From NCBI GenBank assembly GCA_025355165.1, contig JANYAD010000064.1, positions 1-32,999 on the forward strand: DNA of 32,999 nucleotides, given 5' to 3'. Under the pieces are notes generated by a model, which did not search any database, was not told the origin of the DNA, and saw nothing but the letters and a program-made list of their open reading frames with translations. A program made the position numbers and the translations under genes. Source of the stretch: Gammaproteobacteria bacterium (lineage in GTDB: Bacteria; Pseudomonadota; Gammaproteobacteria; Steroidobacterales; Steroidobacteraceae). Of the stretch, positions 1 to 8,201 are shown piece after piece (the first letter of the stretch is position 1; every line of letters starts with the position of its first letter).

Positions 1-1648
1 GCCGAATGAACCCCGCCACGTTGTCGTGCAGCAATTTCAGCGATGAGTCCTTCGCATAGACCATGTGTCCTGAATCGTAGAATTTATATTCGATATTCGC
101 CTGCAGGCTGGCGGGCATGGGCAGATGATGCATCTCGTATATGCCCTGATAGAACGGCGTCGCGAGATCGAAATAGCCTGCGTTCAACTGCACCTTCAAG
201 TTCGGATTGATCTTCATCGCATTGGCAAGGTCCGGCATGACATTGGACCCCTGCCGCGACGATGAGGGCCGCTGCGTTTGACCGGGCTGCTGATGAACCC
301 AATTCCAGCTTCTGCCGGCCTCAATAGAGTGCTTGAAGTCCTTTCCATCGCCGAAGCGCAGGTCCCTGCGCACATAGTCGTTAAATGCGGAAACATAAGC
401 CGATCCCAAAGCCGTGGATTGCGGATCATAGTCGGCACGTTGGCTCAAAGGATCGATGTCGGGCCCTGAAAAGCGCGTGTCGAGCCGACCCGTAGTCAGC
501 CCATCGGCCTCCTGCAAATTCTGTCGAAATTCACCCCCATCGATGCGCAGGTCGGCCTTAACGATGTAGTCCACCGAAAGGCCGGTGTACTGATGAAGCT
601 TTTGTGCGATTGTCCGTCGCTCCGCTGGCGCAAGATCCGACCCAGCCGCCAATGCGCGTCCGTAATCGCCCATGGCGAATTGTTCGACCTCCGAAAGAAG
701 CGCTTCCAAATCGCCGTGCTCCTCGGGCAGCTTCTTGTGATACCACGCGGTCGCCGCATAGGTGGGCAACACGGTCTGGTATGGAAGATCGACGCCCGGA
801 TTGCCGGTTGGACGATCAGGACTGAGATCAAAGTTTAGAATCTGCGACAGCAGAATTACGCCATTGAAGTCGATCGCGCGATCGGACTCGAGCTGGTTGA
901 TGATCACCGCCGAGCGCGGCGTCCCATAACTCTCGCCGAATAAGTACTTGGGCGAATTCCAGCGGCCGTATTTCGATAGAAATTGCGAGATAAATTCGGA
1001 AAAGGCATAGGCATCTTGATCCACGCCGAAGAACGCCTTCTCCCTGTCTTTGCCTGCGATGCGGCTGAAACCGGTACCGGGCGCATCGATAAAGACCAAA
1101 TCCGTAGCATCCAGCAAGCTCGAAGCGTTGCCGACCACCGAGTACGGGGCCGCCGGTGTATGGCGGTTGGTAGCCGTGACTATGCGGCGCGGTCCAAAGG
1201 CGCCCATGTGCAGCCAGACTGTAGATGAGCCCGGACCGCCGTTGTAAATGAACGTGACGGGTCGAACGCCCCCGCCGGTCTTGAAGTAAGCCACATAAAA
1301 CATCGATGCTTCGGCCGAGGGATTTCGCGGCTCTGCCCCCTCCTCGGCCGGGGACGGTCCCCGCTCGGTTTTTGGATCGCGTGGCACGTCATCCCAATCT
1401 TTCGGATGGATGACCAGCGTTCCCGCCACCGCTTGATAGGGGATGGATTGGCCGCCAACGATAACCGTGCCGGTGCTGGTGACAGACTCGGGCTTGAAGG
1501 GCTGAAACTTCCCCGCTTCCGTTTTCTCCGTGTCGCTCTCTAGTTTCTTGTCCGGAGTGCTCGGTGCGCTAGGCGCGGCCAACAATTGCGCGGGCAAAGC
1601 AAGTGCAAATACCGCACATAGGCATGCGACCATTTTAAATCGACTCAT
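1..1648 (-). CDS. Secreted S10-family serine carboxypeptidase (3' end outside window)
   Basis: Reading the minus strand from the ATG at 1648 gives an uninterrupted frame of 549 codons to the window edge, so the C-terminus is missing. Residues 1-24 form a signal peptide with a likely cut after LLA, implying export. The S10 hallmarks are present: the oxyanion-hole motif NGGPGSS at 136-142, the nucleophile in GESYGT (Ser240), a candidate catalytic Asp in YFDLATP (Asp493) and a candidate His in DSGHMVY (His528). In this family such residues form the Ser-Asp-His triad that removes C-terminal amino acids from peptides. A charged, low-complexity stretch (about 26-50) follows the signal peptide. The gene is divergent from the secreted protein at 1784. 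All active-site residues lie inside the window, so activity is plausible; its substrate is not predictable. Confidence 0.88.
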   Translation of the reverse strand, partial: MSRFKMVACLCAVFALALPAQLLAAPSAPSTPDKKLESDTEKTEAGKFQPFKPESVTSTGTVIVGGQSIPYQAVAGTLVIHPKDWDDVPRDPKTERGPSPAEEGAEPRNPSAEASMFYVAYFKTGGGVRPVTFIYNGGPGSSTVWLHMGAFGPRRIVTATNRHTPAAPYSVVGNASSLLDATDLVFIDAPGTGFSRIAGKDREKAFFGVDQDAYAFSEFISQFLSKYGRWNSPKYLFGESYGTPRSAVIINQLESDRAIDFNGVILLSQILNFDLSPDRPTGNPGVDLPYQTVLPTYAATAWYHKKLPEEHGDLEALLSEVEQFAMGDYGRALAAGSDLAPAERRTIAQKLHQYTGLSVDYIVKADLRIDGGEFRQNLQEADGLTTGRLDTRFSGPDIDPLSQRADYDPQSTALGSAYVSAFNDYVRRDLRFGDGKDFKHSIEAGRSWNWVHQQPGQTQRPSSSRQGSNVMPDLANAMKINPNLKVQLNAGYFDLATPFYQGIYEMHHLPMPASLQANIEYKFYDSGHMVYAKDSSLKLLHDNVAGFIR

Positions 1649-1783
1649 GATCAAGCTCCTGGCTAAGTCTTCCTTTTGGGCCAAGTTTAGCGGTACCACC
1701 GCTCAGAAGTAAGCTGCGCAGTAGTAATACGCAGGTTGTGCGACACTCGAAGTGGATAAAAAATGTAAAATGAGGACTCAACG

Positions 1784-3106
1784 ATGAAAGCGACAATTTG
1801 CTTGGCAGTGGCGTTCGCGATCGCGCTCAGTACTCAAGCCTGTGCCGATTTACCCACTCAACAGGATGCCGACGGCCCGTATTTCCCGCCCGCCATTGGC
1901 CAAACCGAGAGCGACGAATACACGCGCTACGAATTGTTGGCGCCTGAGACGGCGAGCTTCAAGATCTATTATGAAGTCTCAGCGACTACGCCGGGGGCGA
2001 AGTATTTCTATAACCCTATCCGCCGCGGCAGCGCTGCGAGCGAGGAAAGCGTGTATGACGCCATGCTCGGGACGCCACTGCGTTTTGAAATCGTGAGCGG
2101 CGCACACGCCCGAATGGACGCTTTGATGCCGGACGCCGATCTGGCCACCAGCTACATCAAGGTCGCCCTGGCGCGGCCGGTGGCGCCGCACGGTCAGGGT
2201 CGCGTGATCATCGTCAAAACCTACCAGGATCCTAAGAGCTATTACCTCGATGGCAAGACCCTCGTGTTTAATCGACCCCTGGGTGTCAAGCGCAACAAAG
2301 TGGTGCTGCCACCCGGGTACGAAGTGGTCGGCTTGACGGTACCATCGCAGATCTTGACGCAGAAAGACGGCCGTATTGCCATCAGTTTTATGCACGCAGG
2401 AGCGGGCGAGGCTCCGCTGCTACTGCGCGCAAGTTTGGGCGCGCAGGTCGGGGCCGCTGCTTTGCCGAAGCCGCCGACGGCACAGAGAAGCTGGGAAGCC
2501 CCTTTTGCCGGCGAGACCGAGCAAGAGCGGCTGTCGGAGCGCGCACATCAGGATAGAGACATTGTTTATTTTCTGCAGCAGCCTGAAACTCACGCGTTCA
2601 GTCTCTACCACGATTACACCGAATCCAGACCCGGCATCAGTGGCTATGCGAATGTGGTGCGCGAGGGCAGCGTCGCCAGTCATCCTTCGGCAAGAATCCT
2701 GGATACGGGAGAGATCTTAAAAACACTGGAAATGAGCGGCGCGGAGCTGACCTCGTCGAAAATCAATGTGGGTGAATCAGTTGCGGCGGCTGCTCACGTT
2801 GTCGTCATCCCCTTCTCGCCGCTGCAGCAAGGTCAAACGTTGAGACTGCGCATAGCAGAGACGTACACCGCGCCCGCGAGCTACAAGCTCGATGGCGAGG
2901 AGCTGGTCTTCGACCGAAGTCTAGGACGACCGCGAAACGCCGTGGTGTTGCCCTCGGGCTGGTACTGCACATTCAGCGCGGCACCTGCAACCGTGACCCA
3001 GCTGCCTGATAAGCGAGTGCGGTTGGATTATTGGGATGATCGGCCTGAATCGGTGGCCGTGTTGATGAAGGCCAAGCGGCGATCGGCTAAGGACGTGTCT
3101 GACTGA
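1784..3106 (+). CDS. Secreted protein of unknown function with two homologous halves
   Basis: 440 residues. The start is supported by a GAGGA ribosome-binding site at 1772-1776 and a signal peptide (about 1-21, cut after TQACA). I do not recognise the family. The mature part is an internal duplication: repeat 1 at about 45-220 and repeat 2 at about 257-430. Both contain PET..F..Y, then PG...Y.N..R.GS.AS, a middle segment, and then a paired block: KTYQDPKSYYLDGKTLVFNR at 145-164 matches ETYTAPASYKLDGEELVFDR at 359-378, each followed by LG..RN.VVLP.G. Alternating hydrophobic and polar residues suggest beta-sandwich-like domains, which is inference. No catalytic motif is evident. The 3' end overlaps the convergent lipoprotein gene by 20 bases. 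It may act in the periplasm or on the surface, perhaps with the neighbouring peptidase, but nothing proves that. Confidence 0.85.
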   Translation: MKATICLAVAFAIALSTQACADLPTQQDADGPYFPPAIGQTESDEYTRYELLAPETASFKIYYEVSATTPGAKYFYNPIRRGSAASEESVYDAMLGTPLRFEIVSGAHARMDALMPDADLATSYIKVALARPVAPHGQGRVIIVKTYQDPKSYYLDGKTLVFNRPLGVKRNKVVLPPGYEVVGLTVPSQILTQKDGRIAISFMHAGAGEAPLLLRASLGAQVGAAALPKPPTAQRSWEAPFAGETEQERLSERAHQDRDIVYFLQQPETHAFSLYHDYTESRPGISGYANVVREGSVASHPSARILDTGEILKTLEMSGAELTSSKINVGESVAAAAHVVVIPFSPLQQGQTLRLRIAETYTAPASYKLDGEELVFDRSLGRPRNAVVLPSGWYCTFSAAPATVTQLPDKRVRLDYWDDRPESVAVLMKAKRRSAKDVSD

Positions 3107-3518
3107 CGGTCGGAACTTGCGGGTTTTTCGGCGGCGGCGTCGCTTCCACGGGAATCACGGGCAGGTGGTAGGCGTCCAGCTTGCCCTTGGACTCGAGCTC
3201 TTGGCGTTTCTTCGCTTCGGCGAGCCGCAATTGCTCACGGCTCTTTTCGAAATCCTCAACCCGCTTGGCCTCCTCGGCCGGATCGATTCGCGCGGCAAGC
3301 CGTTCGATTGCAATACGCGCATTCAAGCATTCTGAATTAGAGCGGGCCTTCCCGGGATCACGGTTGCACTTCATGAGAACCCCATCGAGCAGAACACGAT
3401 CTTCCATCAAATCGGCTACCGTCAAAGGCGGAATGCGCCGCGGACTGCAGGCTGCGGCGAGCAACACAAGCGCAGCAAGGCATGCGCCGGCGGTCATTGA
3501 TTTGATTGGATTTCGCAT
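3087..3518 (-). CDS. EexN-like lipoprotein with charged C-terminal tail
   Basis: A 143-residue product starting at ATG 3518, preceded by GGTGGG. An upstream in-frame start at 3674 would add 52 residues ahead of the signal peptide and is unlikely. Residues 1-23 are a lipoprotein signal ending in LLAAAC, so Cys24 is the predicted lipidation site. Residues about 32-75 (TVADLM, Cys51 in MKCNRDPGK, Cys64 in NSECLNA) match the pattern of EexN-family lipoproteins, whose founding members mediate entry exclusion on conjugative plasmids; many chromosomal homologues have no known role. The two cysteines could form a disulfide. An unusual Lys/Glu-rich, probably helical segment (about 80-115) and a Pro-rich tail follow. 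No conjugation genes are nearby, so a conjugal role is not supported here. Confidence 0.78.
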   Translation of the reverse strand: MRNPIKSMTAGACLAALVLLAAACSPRRIPPLTVADLMEDRVLLDGVLMKCNRDPGKARSNSECLNARIAIERLAARIDPAEEAKRVEDFEKSREQLRLAEAKKRQELESKGKLDAYHLPVIPVEATPPPKNPQVPTVSQTRP

Positions 3519-3571
3519 ATGGTTTCCCACCAGCAATGTTACCGAAAAGCGGCCGTCAAGCGACCCCGTGG

Positions 3572-3621
3572 TTGTGACGTGTCTCACGGCTTGACCATGT
3601 TGCGTCTGCCGCACGTCACAA
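3572..3621. promoter_or_regulatory. CRP-like site inside a 10-bp inverted repeat
   Basis: In the gap between the divergent lipoprotein gene and xseB, TGTGA (3573-3577), six bases, then TCACG (3584-3588) matches the CRP consensus TGTGA-N6-TCACA at 9 of 10 positions. The same bases start a perfect inverted repeat: TTGTGACGTG at 3572-3581 and CACGTCACAA at 3612-3621, separated by 30 bases. This could be an operator for a CRP/FNR-type dimer with a second half-site. Regulation of either gene is inference. Confidence 0.35.
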
Positions 3622-3630
3622 GTGCTGCGT

Positions 3631-3659
3631 TTGACCCCGCCGGAGCGCATGTGTACCGT
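3631..3659 (+). promoter_or_regulatory. Possible promoter for xseB-ispA
   Basis: TTGACC at 3631-3636 is a 5 of 6 match to the -35 consensus. A 17-base spacer leads to TACCGT at 3654-3659, a poor -10. Transcription would begin almost at the xseB ATG (3668). That would fit the absence of a visible Shine-Dalgarno sequence there, that is, a leaderless or near-leaderless message. Weak evidence. Confidence 0.25.
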
Positions 3660-3667
3660 TCCTAACC

Positions 3668-3943
3668 ATGCCAATACCTAAAACAACGACCCTCGAGACG
3701 CCGGACTTCGAAACGGCCATGCGCGACCTCGAGGAGTTAGTGCAGCGTCTGGAACACGGAGAGCTACCGCTGGAGGAATCTTTAGCGGCGTTCGAACGCG
3801 GTGTCATGTTGACACGAGCCTGCCAAAGCGCCCTCAAAGAAGCCGAACAGAAAGTTGAGATCCTGCTAAAAAGGGCCGGCGAGCCCGCAATCGAAACCTT
3901 CATGCCCGACGAACAGAACAACGGCTCTCAGACAGGCTCCTAG
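3668..3943 (+). CDS. xseB: Exodeoxyribonuclease VII small subunit
   Basis: 91 residues, close to the usual size of about 80. The conserved XseB signature spans residues about 13-65: [20 protein letters not shown], then [14 protein letters not shown] and [16 protein letters not shown]. The family forms helical hairpins, several copies of which bind one large XseA subunit to make exonuclease VII, which degrades single-stranded DNA from both ends. No Shine-Dalgarno sequence is visible before the ATG. The stop codon overlaps the GTG of the next gene (TAGTG), so xseB and ispA are probably translationally coupled, as in many Gammaproteobacteria. xseA is not in the window. Confidence 0.95.
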   Translation: MPIPKTTTLETPDFETAMRDLEELVQRLEHGELPLEESLAAFERGVMLTRACQSALKEAEQKVEILLKRAGEPAIETFMPDEQNNGSQTGS

Positions 3944-4842
3944 TGAATGCGGCCGCGATGGAAGCGCGAATGCGTGCGTACCAATCGCGCGTGCAAGCCG
4001 TATTGGCCGCAGCGCTGCCGGCGGCAGATTTGGCGCCGCAGCGACTGCACGCGGCGCAGCGCTACGCAGTGCTGGGCGGCGGCAAGCGATTGCGCCCTTT
4101 GCTGGTCTACTTCACGGGCGAAGCGCTGAATATCTCCGCGGCGTTGCTCGATGCTCCCGCCGCAGCGGTGGAACTCATTCATTCGTATTCGTTGGTTCAC
4201 GACGATCTGCCGGCAATGGATGATGATGATTTGCGCCGCGGGCAGCCCACTACGCACCGCGCCTTCGACGAGGCCACGGCAATCCTGGCGGGCGATGCGC
4301 TGCAAGTGTTGGCATTCTCGTTGCTCTCTCGCGATCTAACTGCAGACGTGGGAGCAGAGGCTCGCTTAAAGATGATTCAGATCCTCGCCGACGCCAGCGG
4401 CACCGCCGGCATGGCAGGCGGCCAAGCCCTCGACTTGGCGGCCGTCGGACGCGCGCTGACTCTGGAACAATTGGAGGCGATGCACCGCTTGAAGACCGGC
4501 GCCCTGATCCGAGCAAGCGTGCTGATGGCCGCCACCTGCGCGCCCGATCTAGGTGCCGACGCCTGGGATGCACTGGATGGTTACTCGCAGGACATCGGGC
4601 TAGCCTTTCAAATTCAGGACGACATTCTGGACATTGAAGGCGACACTGAAGAAATTGGAAAAACCAGCGGTGCGGATGCGGCACGGGCCAAACCGACCTA
4701 TCCCAGTGTGCTCGGTCTGGAAGCCGCCAAGCATCGAGCTCGGCAGCTTCGGCAACGAGCCTCCGAGAGGCTGGTTCCGCTCGGAGCACAGGCCGGCGTG
4801 TTGGACTGGCTGGCCTCCTATGTTATTGAGCGCCGCGTTTGA
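3943..4842 (+). CDS. ispA: Farnesyl diphosphate synthase (short-chain polyprenyl synthase)
   Basis: 299 residues from GTG 3943; an ATG at 3958 is an alternative. The first aspartate-rich motif DDLPAMDDDD is at 87-96, followed by LRRGQPTTH. GGGKRLRP at 46-52 is the isopentenyl diphosphate-binding region. The second aspartate-rich motif DDILDIEGD is at 226-234, followed by GKTSGADAARAKPTYP. These define the IspA family, which condenses isopentenyl diphosphate with allylic diphosphates to make farnesyl diphosphate for quinones and undecaprenyl carrier lipid. It is coupled to xseB. The dxs gene that often follows ispA is absent; a 142-base gap leads to folE2 instead. Product chain length (C15 or C20) cannot be read with certainty. 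Confidence 0.93.
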   Translation: MNAAAMEARMRAYQSRVQAVLAAALPAADLAPQRLHAAQRYAVLGGGKRLRPLLVYFTGEALNISAALLDAPAAAVELIHSYSLVHDDLPAMDDDDLRRGQPTTHRAFDEATAILAGDALQVLAFSLLSRDLTADVGAEARLKMIQILADASGTAGMAGGQALDLAAVGRALTLEQLEAMHRLKTGALIRASVLMAATCAPDLGADAWDALDGYSQDIGLAFQIQDDILDIEGDTEEIGKTSGADAARAKPTYPSVLGLEAAKHRARQLRQRASERLVPLGAQAGVLDWLASYVIERRV

Positions 4843-4984
4843 CGCGCCCCTGAGCCTAACCGCCCGCCGCTTGCCGCTCCTGGCTTGACTCTTAGGCCCA
4901 ACTCGAGCGGAATGGTTTAACATCCTTGAGATAGCCGGTTCCGTCACCACTTACGGTGCGTAACCGCCTGAATAGGACCGAAAC

Positions 4985-5812
4985 ATGAACGTTGCCGTAC
5001 CCGCTAAAAAGCCGAAGGTTCACTCCGTGGAGGATGTTCAGGGACACCCTGACAACCGGCGGATCCCTATCAATAAGGTCGGTATCAAAGACATTTTTCA
5101 CCCGGTGAAAGTCAAAGATCGGGCGCGCGGTGAGCAACACACCATTGCCAATTTCAACATGTACGTAAATTTGCCGCACGATTTTAAAGGCACGCACATG
5201 TCGCGCTTCGTGGAGATTCTGCATCGCCATGAGCGTGAAATATCGGTGGAGTCGTTCGGCATCATGCTGGCGGAAATGACCGAGCATCTGGCTGCCACTT
5301 CCGGCCACATTGAGATGAGCTTTCCCTATTTCGTCATGAAGAAAGCGCCGGTCTCCGGCGTCGAGAGCCTGATGAACTATCAGGCTACAATTTTCGGCGA
5401 GCACCGCGACGGCCACACCGAAGTTTGGCTCAAGGTCGTCGTGCCGACGACCAGCTTATGTCCGTGTTCCAAGGAAATCTCGGACTTTGGCGCGCACAAT
5501 CAGCGCGCGCACATCACCTTGACGGCGCGGCTCAACGAGCATATGTGGCTTGAAGAATTAATCCAGATCGCGGAGCGCGAGGCTTCCTGCGAGGTTTACG
5601 GTATTTTGAAGCGCCCTGACGAAAAATTTGTTACTGAACGCGCTTACGAAAACCCGAAATTCGTCGAGGATACGGTGCGCGATGTCGCAGTGGCGCTCAA
5701 CAAGGACAAGAGGGTGCGGGCGTATATCGTCGAGGCAGAGAACTTCGAGTCCATTCACAATCATTCAGCCTATGCGATGATTGAGCACGACAAAGAAATG
5801 ACAGGCTCCTAA
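4985..5812 (+). CDS. folE2: GTP cyclohydrolase IB (FolE2)
   Basis: 275 residues, a typical length. The diagnostic FolE2 segment [18 protein letters not shown] is at 159-176 and contains the conserved Cys and His residues near the metal site. [17 protein letters not shown] and the C-terminal [13 protein letters not shown] are also family-typical. The enzyme converts GTP to 7,8-dihydroneopterin triphosphate, the entry to folate and, where present, queuosine-type pathways. It uses varied divalent metals rather than strictly zinc, which in several bacteria makes it the zinc-limitation substitute for FolE. AGGA lies about 10 bases before the ATG. The stop overlaps the convergent kinase gene by 4 bases. 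No Zur box was identified upstream. Confidence 0.95.
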   Translation: MNVAVPAKKPKVHSVEDVQGHPDNRRIPINKVGIKDIFHPVKVKDRARGEQHTIANFNMYVNLPHDFKGTHMSRFVEILHRHEREISVESFGIMLAEMTEHLAATSGHIEMSFPYFVMKKAPVSGVESLMNYQATIFGEHRDGHTEVWLKVVVPTTSLCPCSKEISDFGAHNQRAHITLTARLNEHMWLEELIQIAEREASCEVYGILKRPDEKFVTERAYENPKFVEDTVRDVAVALNKDKRVRAYIVEAENFESIHNHSAYAMIEHDKEMTGS

Positions 5813-7128
5813 GAGGCGCTGCGCTCCGCGCTCTGCAGTCGCCCTATCATGCTGCGCAAAAAGACCTGGTTGAATCGCAACTGACACTCGGCCGACACCT
5901 GTTCCAGCAGCGTTGAACTGACTTTCATCACGGTCACCGATCCGGATGCGAAAATCGTCGCAGTGCGTTTTGCGCCGCGAACATAGCTCGTTTCCCCGAA
6001 ACAATCGCCGCTTTCCAGATAACCCAAGGCTTTCGCATTGCGCTGAACGCCGACGCGGCCCTGCACGATGATGTAGAAGCGGTCGTCCATCTCGCCTTCC
6101 TTGACGATCTCTTCGGCATCCGCATAGTCCTGCCAGCTGCTGGCGCGCAGAACTTCCCAGATCTCGCCGTGGGAGAACTCATGGAAGAACTTCAATTTGC
6201 GCAGCAGGCTGAACTGCTCTTGCTGATCGATACGATTGTACTGAGCGCGCAACTTCTGATGCACTCGGGTCAGCTCCGCGGCGAAATCGAGTCCGGTCTT
6301 GTAGCGCTTCGCCGGGTCCTTCTGCAGCGCCATGGCAGTCACGTTTTCGAGCTCCTCTGGGATCTCTGGGCGCAGCGTGTGGATGGGCGGCGGCGTGGCG
6401 AAGACGATCTGATGCAACAATTTCTGAAGATTGCCTGCCCTGAATGGCCTGGTTCCGGTTAAGAGCTCGTACATCACCGCGCCGAGAGAATATAAGTCCG
6501 AGCGATTCGTCAATTCGATCGACTGGACTTGCTCGGGCGACATATACGATGGGCTGCCCGCAATCCCTTCGATGCGCGAGATCTCCGAATCGGCAACCAG
6601 CGCAATTCCGAAGTCGATAATTCGCACATCGCTTTCGAGGGTCAGCATGATGTTGCTGGGCTTGATATCCCGGTGTATCACACCGCGGCTGTGTGCATAG
6701 TGCAGCGCGCGTGCCGCTTTATAAACTAACTCTACGACATCGTCGATGCGCAGCAGATTGTCCGGACGGCAATAAGCGGCCAGCGTACGCGCTCCGTGCA
6801 CATGCTCGGTAACGATGTAGCAATGGCCATTTTCTTCACCCGCATCGTATATCGGGAGAATGTTCGGGTGCTGCAACATGCCCACCATATGGGCTTCGGA
6901 GAGAAACATTTTACGCGCGATTCGTTTGCGATTCTCATCACCGCTGGCATCGACGTTGTACACCTTGATGGCGACGTCGCGGCCGTAGTAGGGATCATGC
7001 GACAAGTACACAACCCCGGTACTGCCGCGGCCCACTTCATTGATGATCACATACTTGCCGATTTTTTCCGGCAGCGATCCATGGCCCGGTTGGGCTTTCA
7101 CAAGACTGGTGGAGCGAGTATTGATCAA
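5809..7128 (-). CDS. Serine/threonine protein kinase with C-terminal cyclic-nucleotide-binding domain
   Basis: 439 residues. Kinase domain about 25-290: glycine loop GRGSTGVV (33-40), catalytic Lys55 in [13 protein letters not shown] with Asp154, DFG with Asp172, then GSPSYMSPE in the activation segment. All key residues of a Hanks-type kinase are intact. Residues about 310-430 form a cNMP-binding domain: [18 protein letters not shown], then [15 protein letters not shown], a complete phosphate-binding cassette with Glu379 and Arg388. No transmembrane segment is seen, so it is predicted cytosolic. The likely mode is cAMP- or cGMP-gated phosphorylation, which is inference. The apparent start is TTG 7128 without a clear ribosome-binding site, so the first 20 residues are uncertain. 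It lies 65 bases downstream of thiL on the same strand. Confidence 0.92.
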   Translation of the reverse strand: MINTRSTSLVKAQPGHGSLPEKIGKYVIINEVGRGSTGVVYLSHDPYYGRDVAIKVYNVDASGDENRKRIARKMFLSEAHMVGMLQHPNILPIYDAGEENGHCYIVTEHVHGARTLAAYCRPDNLLRIDDVVELVYKAARALHYAHSRGVIHRDIKPSNIMLTLESDVRIIDFGIALVADSEISRIEGIAGSPSYMSPEQVQSIELTNRSDLYSLGAVMYELLTGTRPFRAGNLQKLLHQIVFATPPPIHTLRPEIPEELENVTAMALQKDPAKRYKTGLDFAAELTRVHQKLRAQYNRIDQQEQFSLLRKLKFFHEFSHGEIWEVLRASSWQDYADAEEIVKEGEMDDRFYIIVQGRVGVQRNAKALGYLESGDCFGETSYVRGAKRTATIFASGSVTVMKVSSTLLEQVSAECQLRFNQVFLRSMIGRLQSAERSAS

Positions 7129-7193
7129 TGGTAACCGTGCGCTGCGCAGCGTTGTTCAAGTTCAGTGACCCGAGGATACTGGGGTGGCTGGCG

Positions 7194-8201
7194 CTAAACT
7201 GTGATTTGGGTCGAGGCTCGGCCAAAGTGGTCGTATCCTGAGACGCGGGGTAAGAATTCCCCGCCCTTTAATGAGTACGTCACACCTTCGCCGGAACGCA
7301 GCTCTCCGATCGCGGACAACGTTAAGTTCAATTGAGCTGCCGCGGCCTGCAATTCAGCGAAGCGACGCGCGGGAACGGCAAACAACAATTCGTAGTCATC
7401 GCCTCCGCCCAACGCCAAATCAAGCGCTCGCGCCTGCGAGCTCTCGGCGCTGCGCAAGGCAAGGGATAAGGGCAACTGTTCGACACGAACGTGCGCCGCC
7501 ACGCCGCTCGCAGCCGCCAGTTTCGGCAAATCTCCGACCAAGCCGTCGGACAAATCCATGGCCGCCCTCGCAACCCCTCGTGCTGCTAAGCCGAGTTGCA
7601 CTCGGGGCGTCGGATAATCAAAGCGCCGGATGAGTTCGTCCACATCGCTTCGCGCCAAGCGCCGCGGCGCCTTCAGAAAGGCAAGACCGGCCGCCGCATC
7701 TCCCAAAGTACCGCTCACGGCTAATAAGTCTCCTGCCTGCCCGCCGCTTCGTCGCAACGCGGTTCCGTGCGGCACGCCGCCCAAAATCTGCACACTGACG
7801 GTGAGGGGACCGCGCGTCGTATCGCCGCCGACCAGCGTAACCCCGTGCAAGTCGGCAAGATCCCTAAACCCCGCCGCGAAGCCGTGCAGCCACTCAGGAT
7901 CGATGCTAGGCAAGGTCAGCGCAAGGGTCGCCCACAAGGGTGCGGCTCCCATGGCAGCGATGTCGCTCAAATTCACTGCAAGGGATCGATGGCCGATCGA
8001 GCGGGCATCGGCTCCCTCCAAAAAGTGGTGGCCGGCCACAATCGTATCCACGGCAGCCACCAGGTCGGATCCGTTCGGCAGCTCGAGCAAGGCGGCGTCG
8101 TCACCGATGCCGAGGATCACTCCGGATCTGGCGCCCGTATCGCGCACGAAGAATCGGCGGATCAACTCGAACTCGCCTAAATGCGACGCATCGAAGCTCA
8201 T
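7194..8201 (-). CDS. thiL: Thiamine-monophosphate kinase
   Basis: 335 residues, a normal length. ThiL motifs: GIGDDAALL (31-39), VDTIVAGHHF (51-60), NLSDIAAMGA (77-86), GGDTTRG (125-131), AMDLSDGLVGDL (about 213) and GGGDDYELLF (about 264). The enzyme phosphorylates thiamine monophosphate with ATP to give thiamine diphosphate, in the cytosol; the aspartates bind magnesium. The ATG overlaps the nusB stop by one base (TAATG), with GGTGGAG just upstream, so the two genes are coupled. nusB-thiL after the rib genes is a classical gammaproteobacterial order. pgpA, which often follows, is replaced by the kinase gene. Confidence 0.95.
   Translation of the reverse strand: MSFDASHLGEFELIRRFFVRDTGARSGVILGIGDDAALLELPNGSDLVAAVDTIVAGHHFLEGADARSIGHRSLAVNLSDIAAMGAAPLWATLALTLPSIDPEWLHGFAAGFRDLADLHGVTLVGGDTTRGPLTVSVQILGGVPHGTALRRSGGQAGDLLAVSGTLGDAAAGLAFLKAPRRLARSDVDELIRRFDYPTPRVQLGLAARGVARAAMDLSDGLVGDLPKLAAASGVAAHVRVEQLPLSLALRSAESSQARALDLALGGGDDYELLFAVPARRFAELQAAAAQLNLTLSAIGELRSGEGVTYSLKGGEFLPRVSGYDHFGRASTQITV

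Noticed and set aside
1689-1703. AGCGGT-ACC-ACCGCT hairpin in the gap before 1784
   Set aside because: Six-base stem with no T run, and it lies between divergent genes where a terminator is not expected; probably chance or an unidentified operator.
1766-1771. TAAAAT as a -10 for the 1784 gene
   Set aside because: It abuts the ribosome-binding site at 1772-1776, so a transcript from it would lack that site.
4250-4789. Minus-strand 179-residue open frame
   Set aside because: Antisense to ispA with an Arg/Pro-rich translation typical of a high-GC shadow.
7140-7151. CGCTGCGCAGCG 12-base palindrome upstream of the kinase
   Set aside because: Such GC palindromes are common in this composition and nothing else around it suggests an operator.
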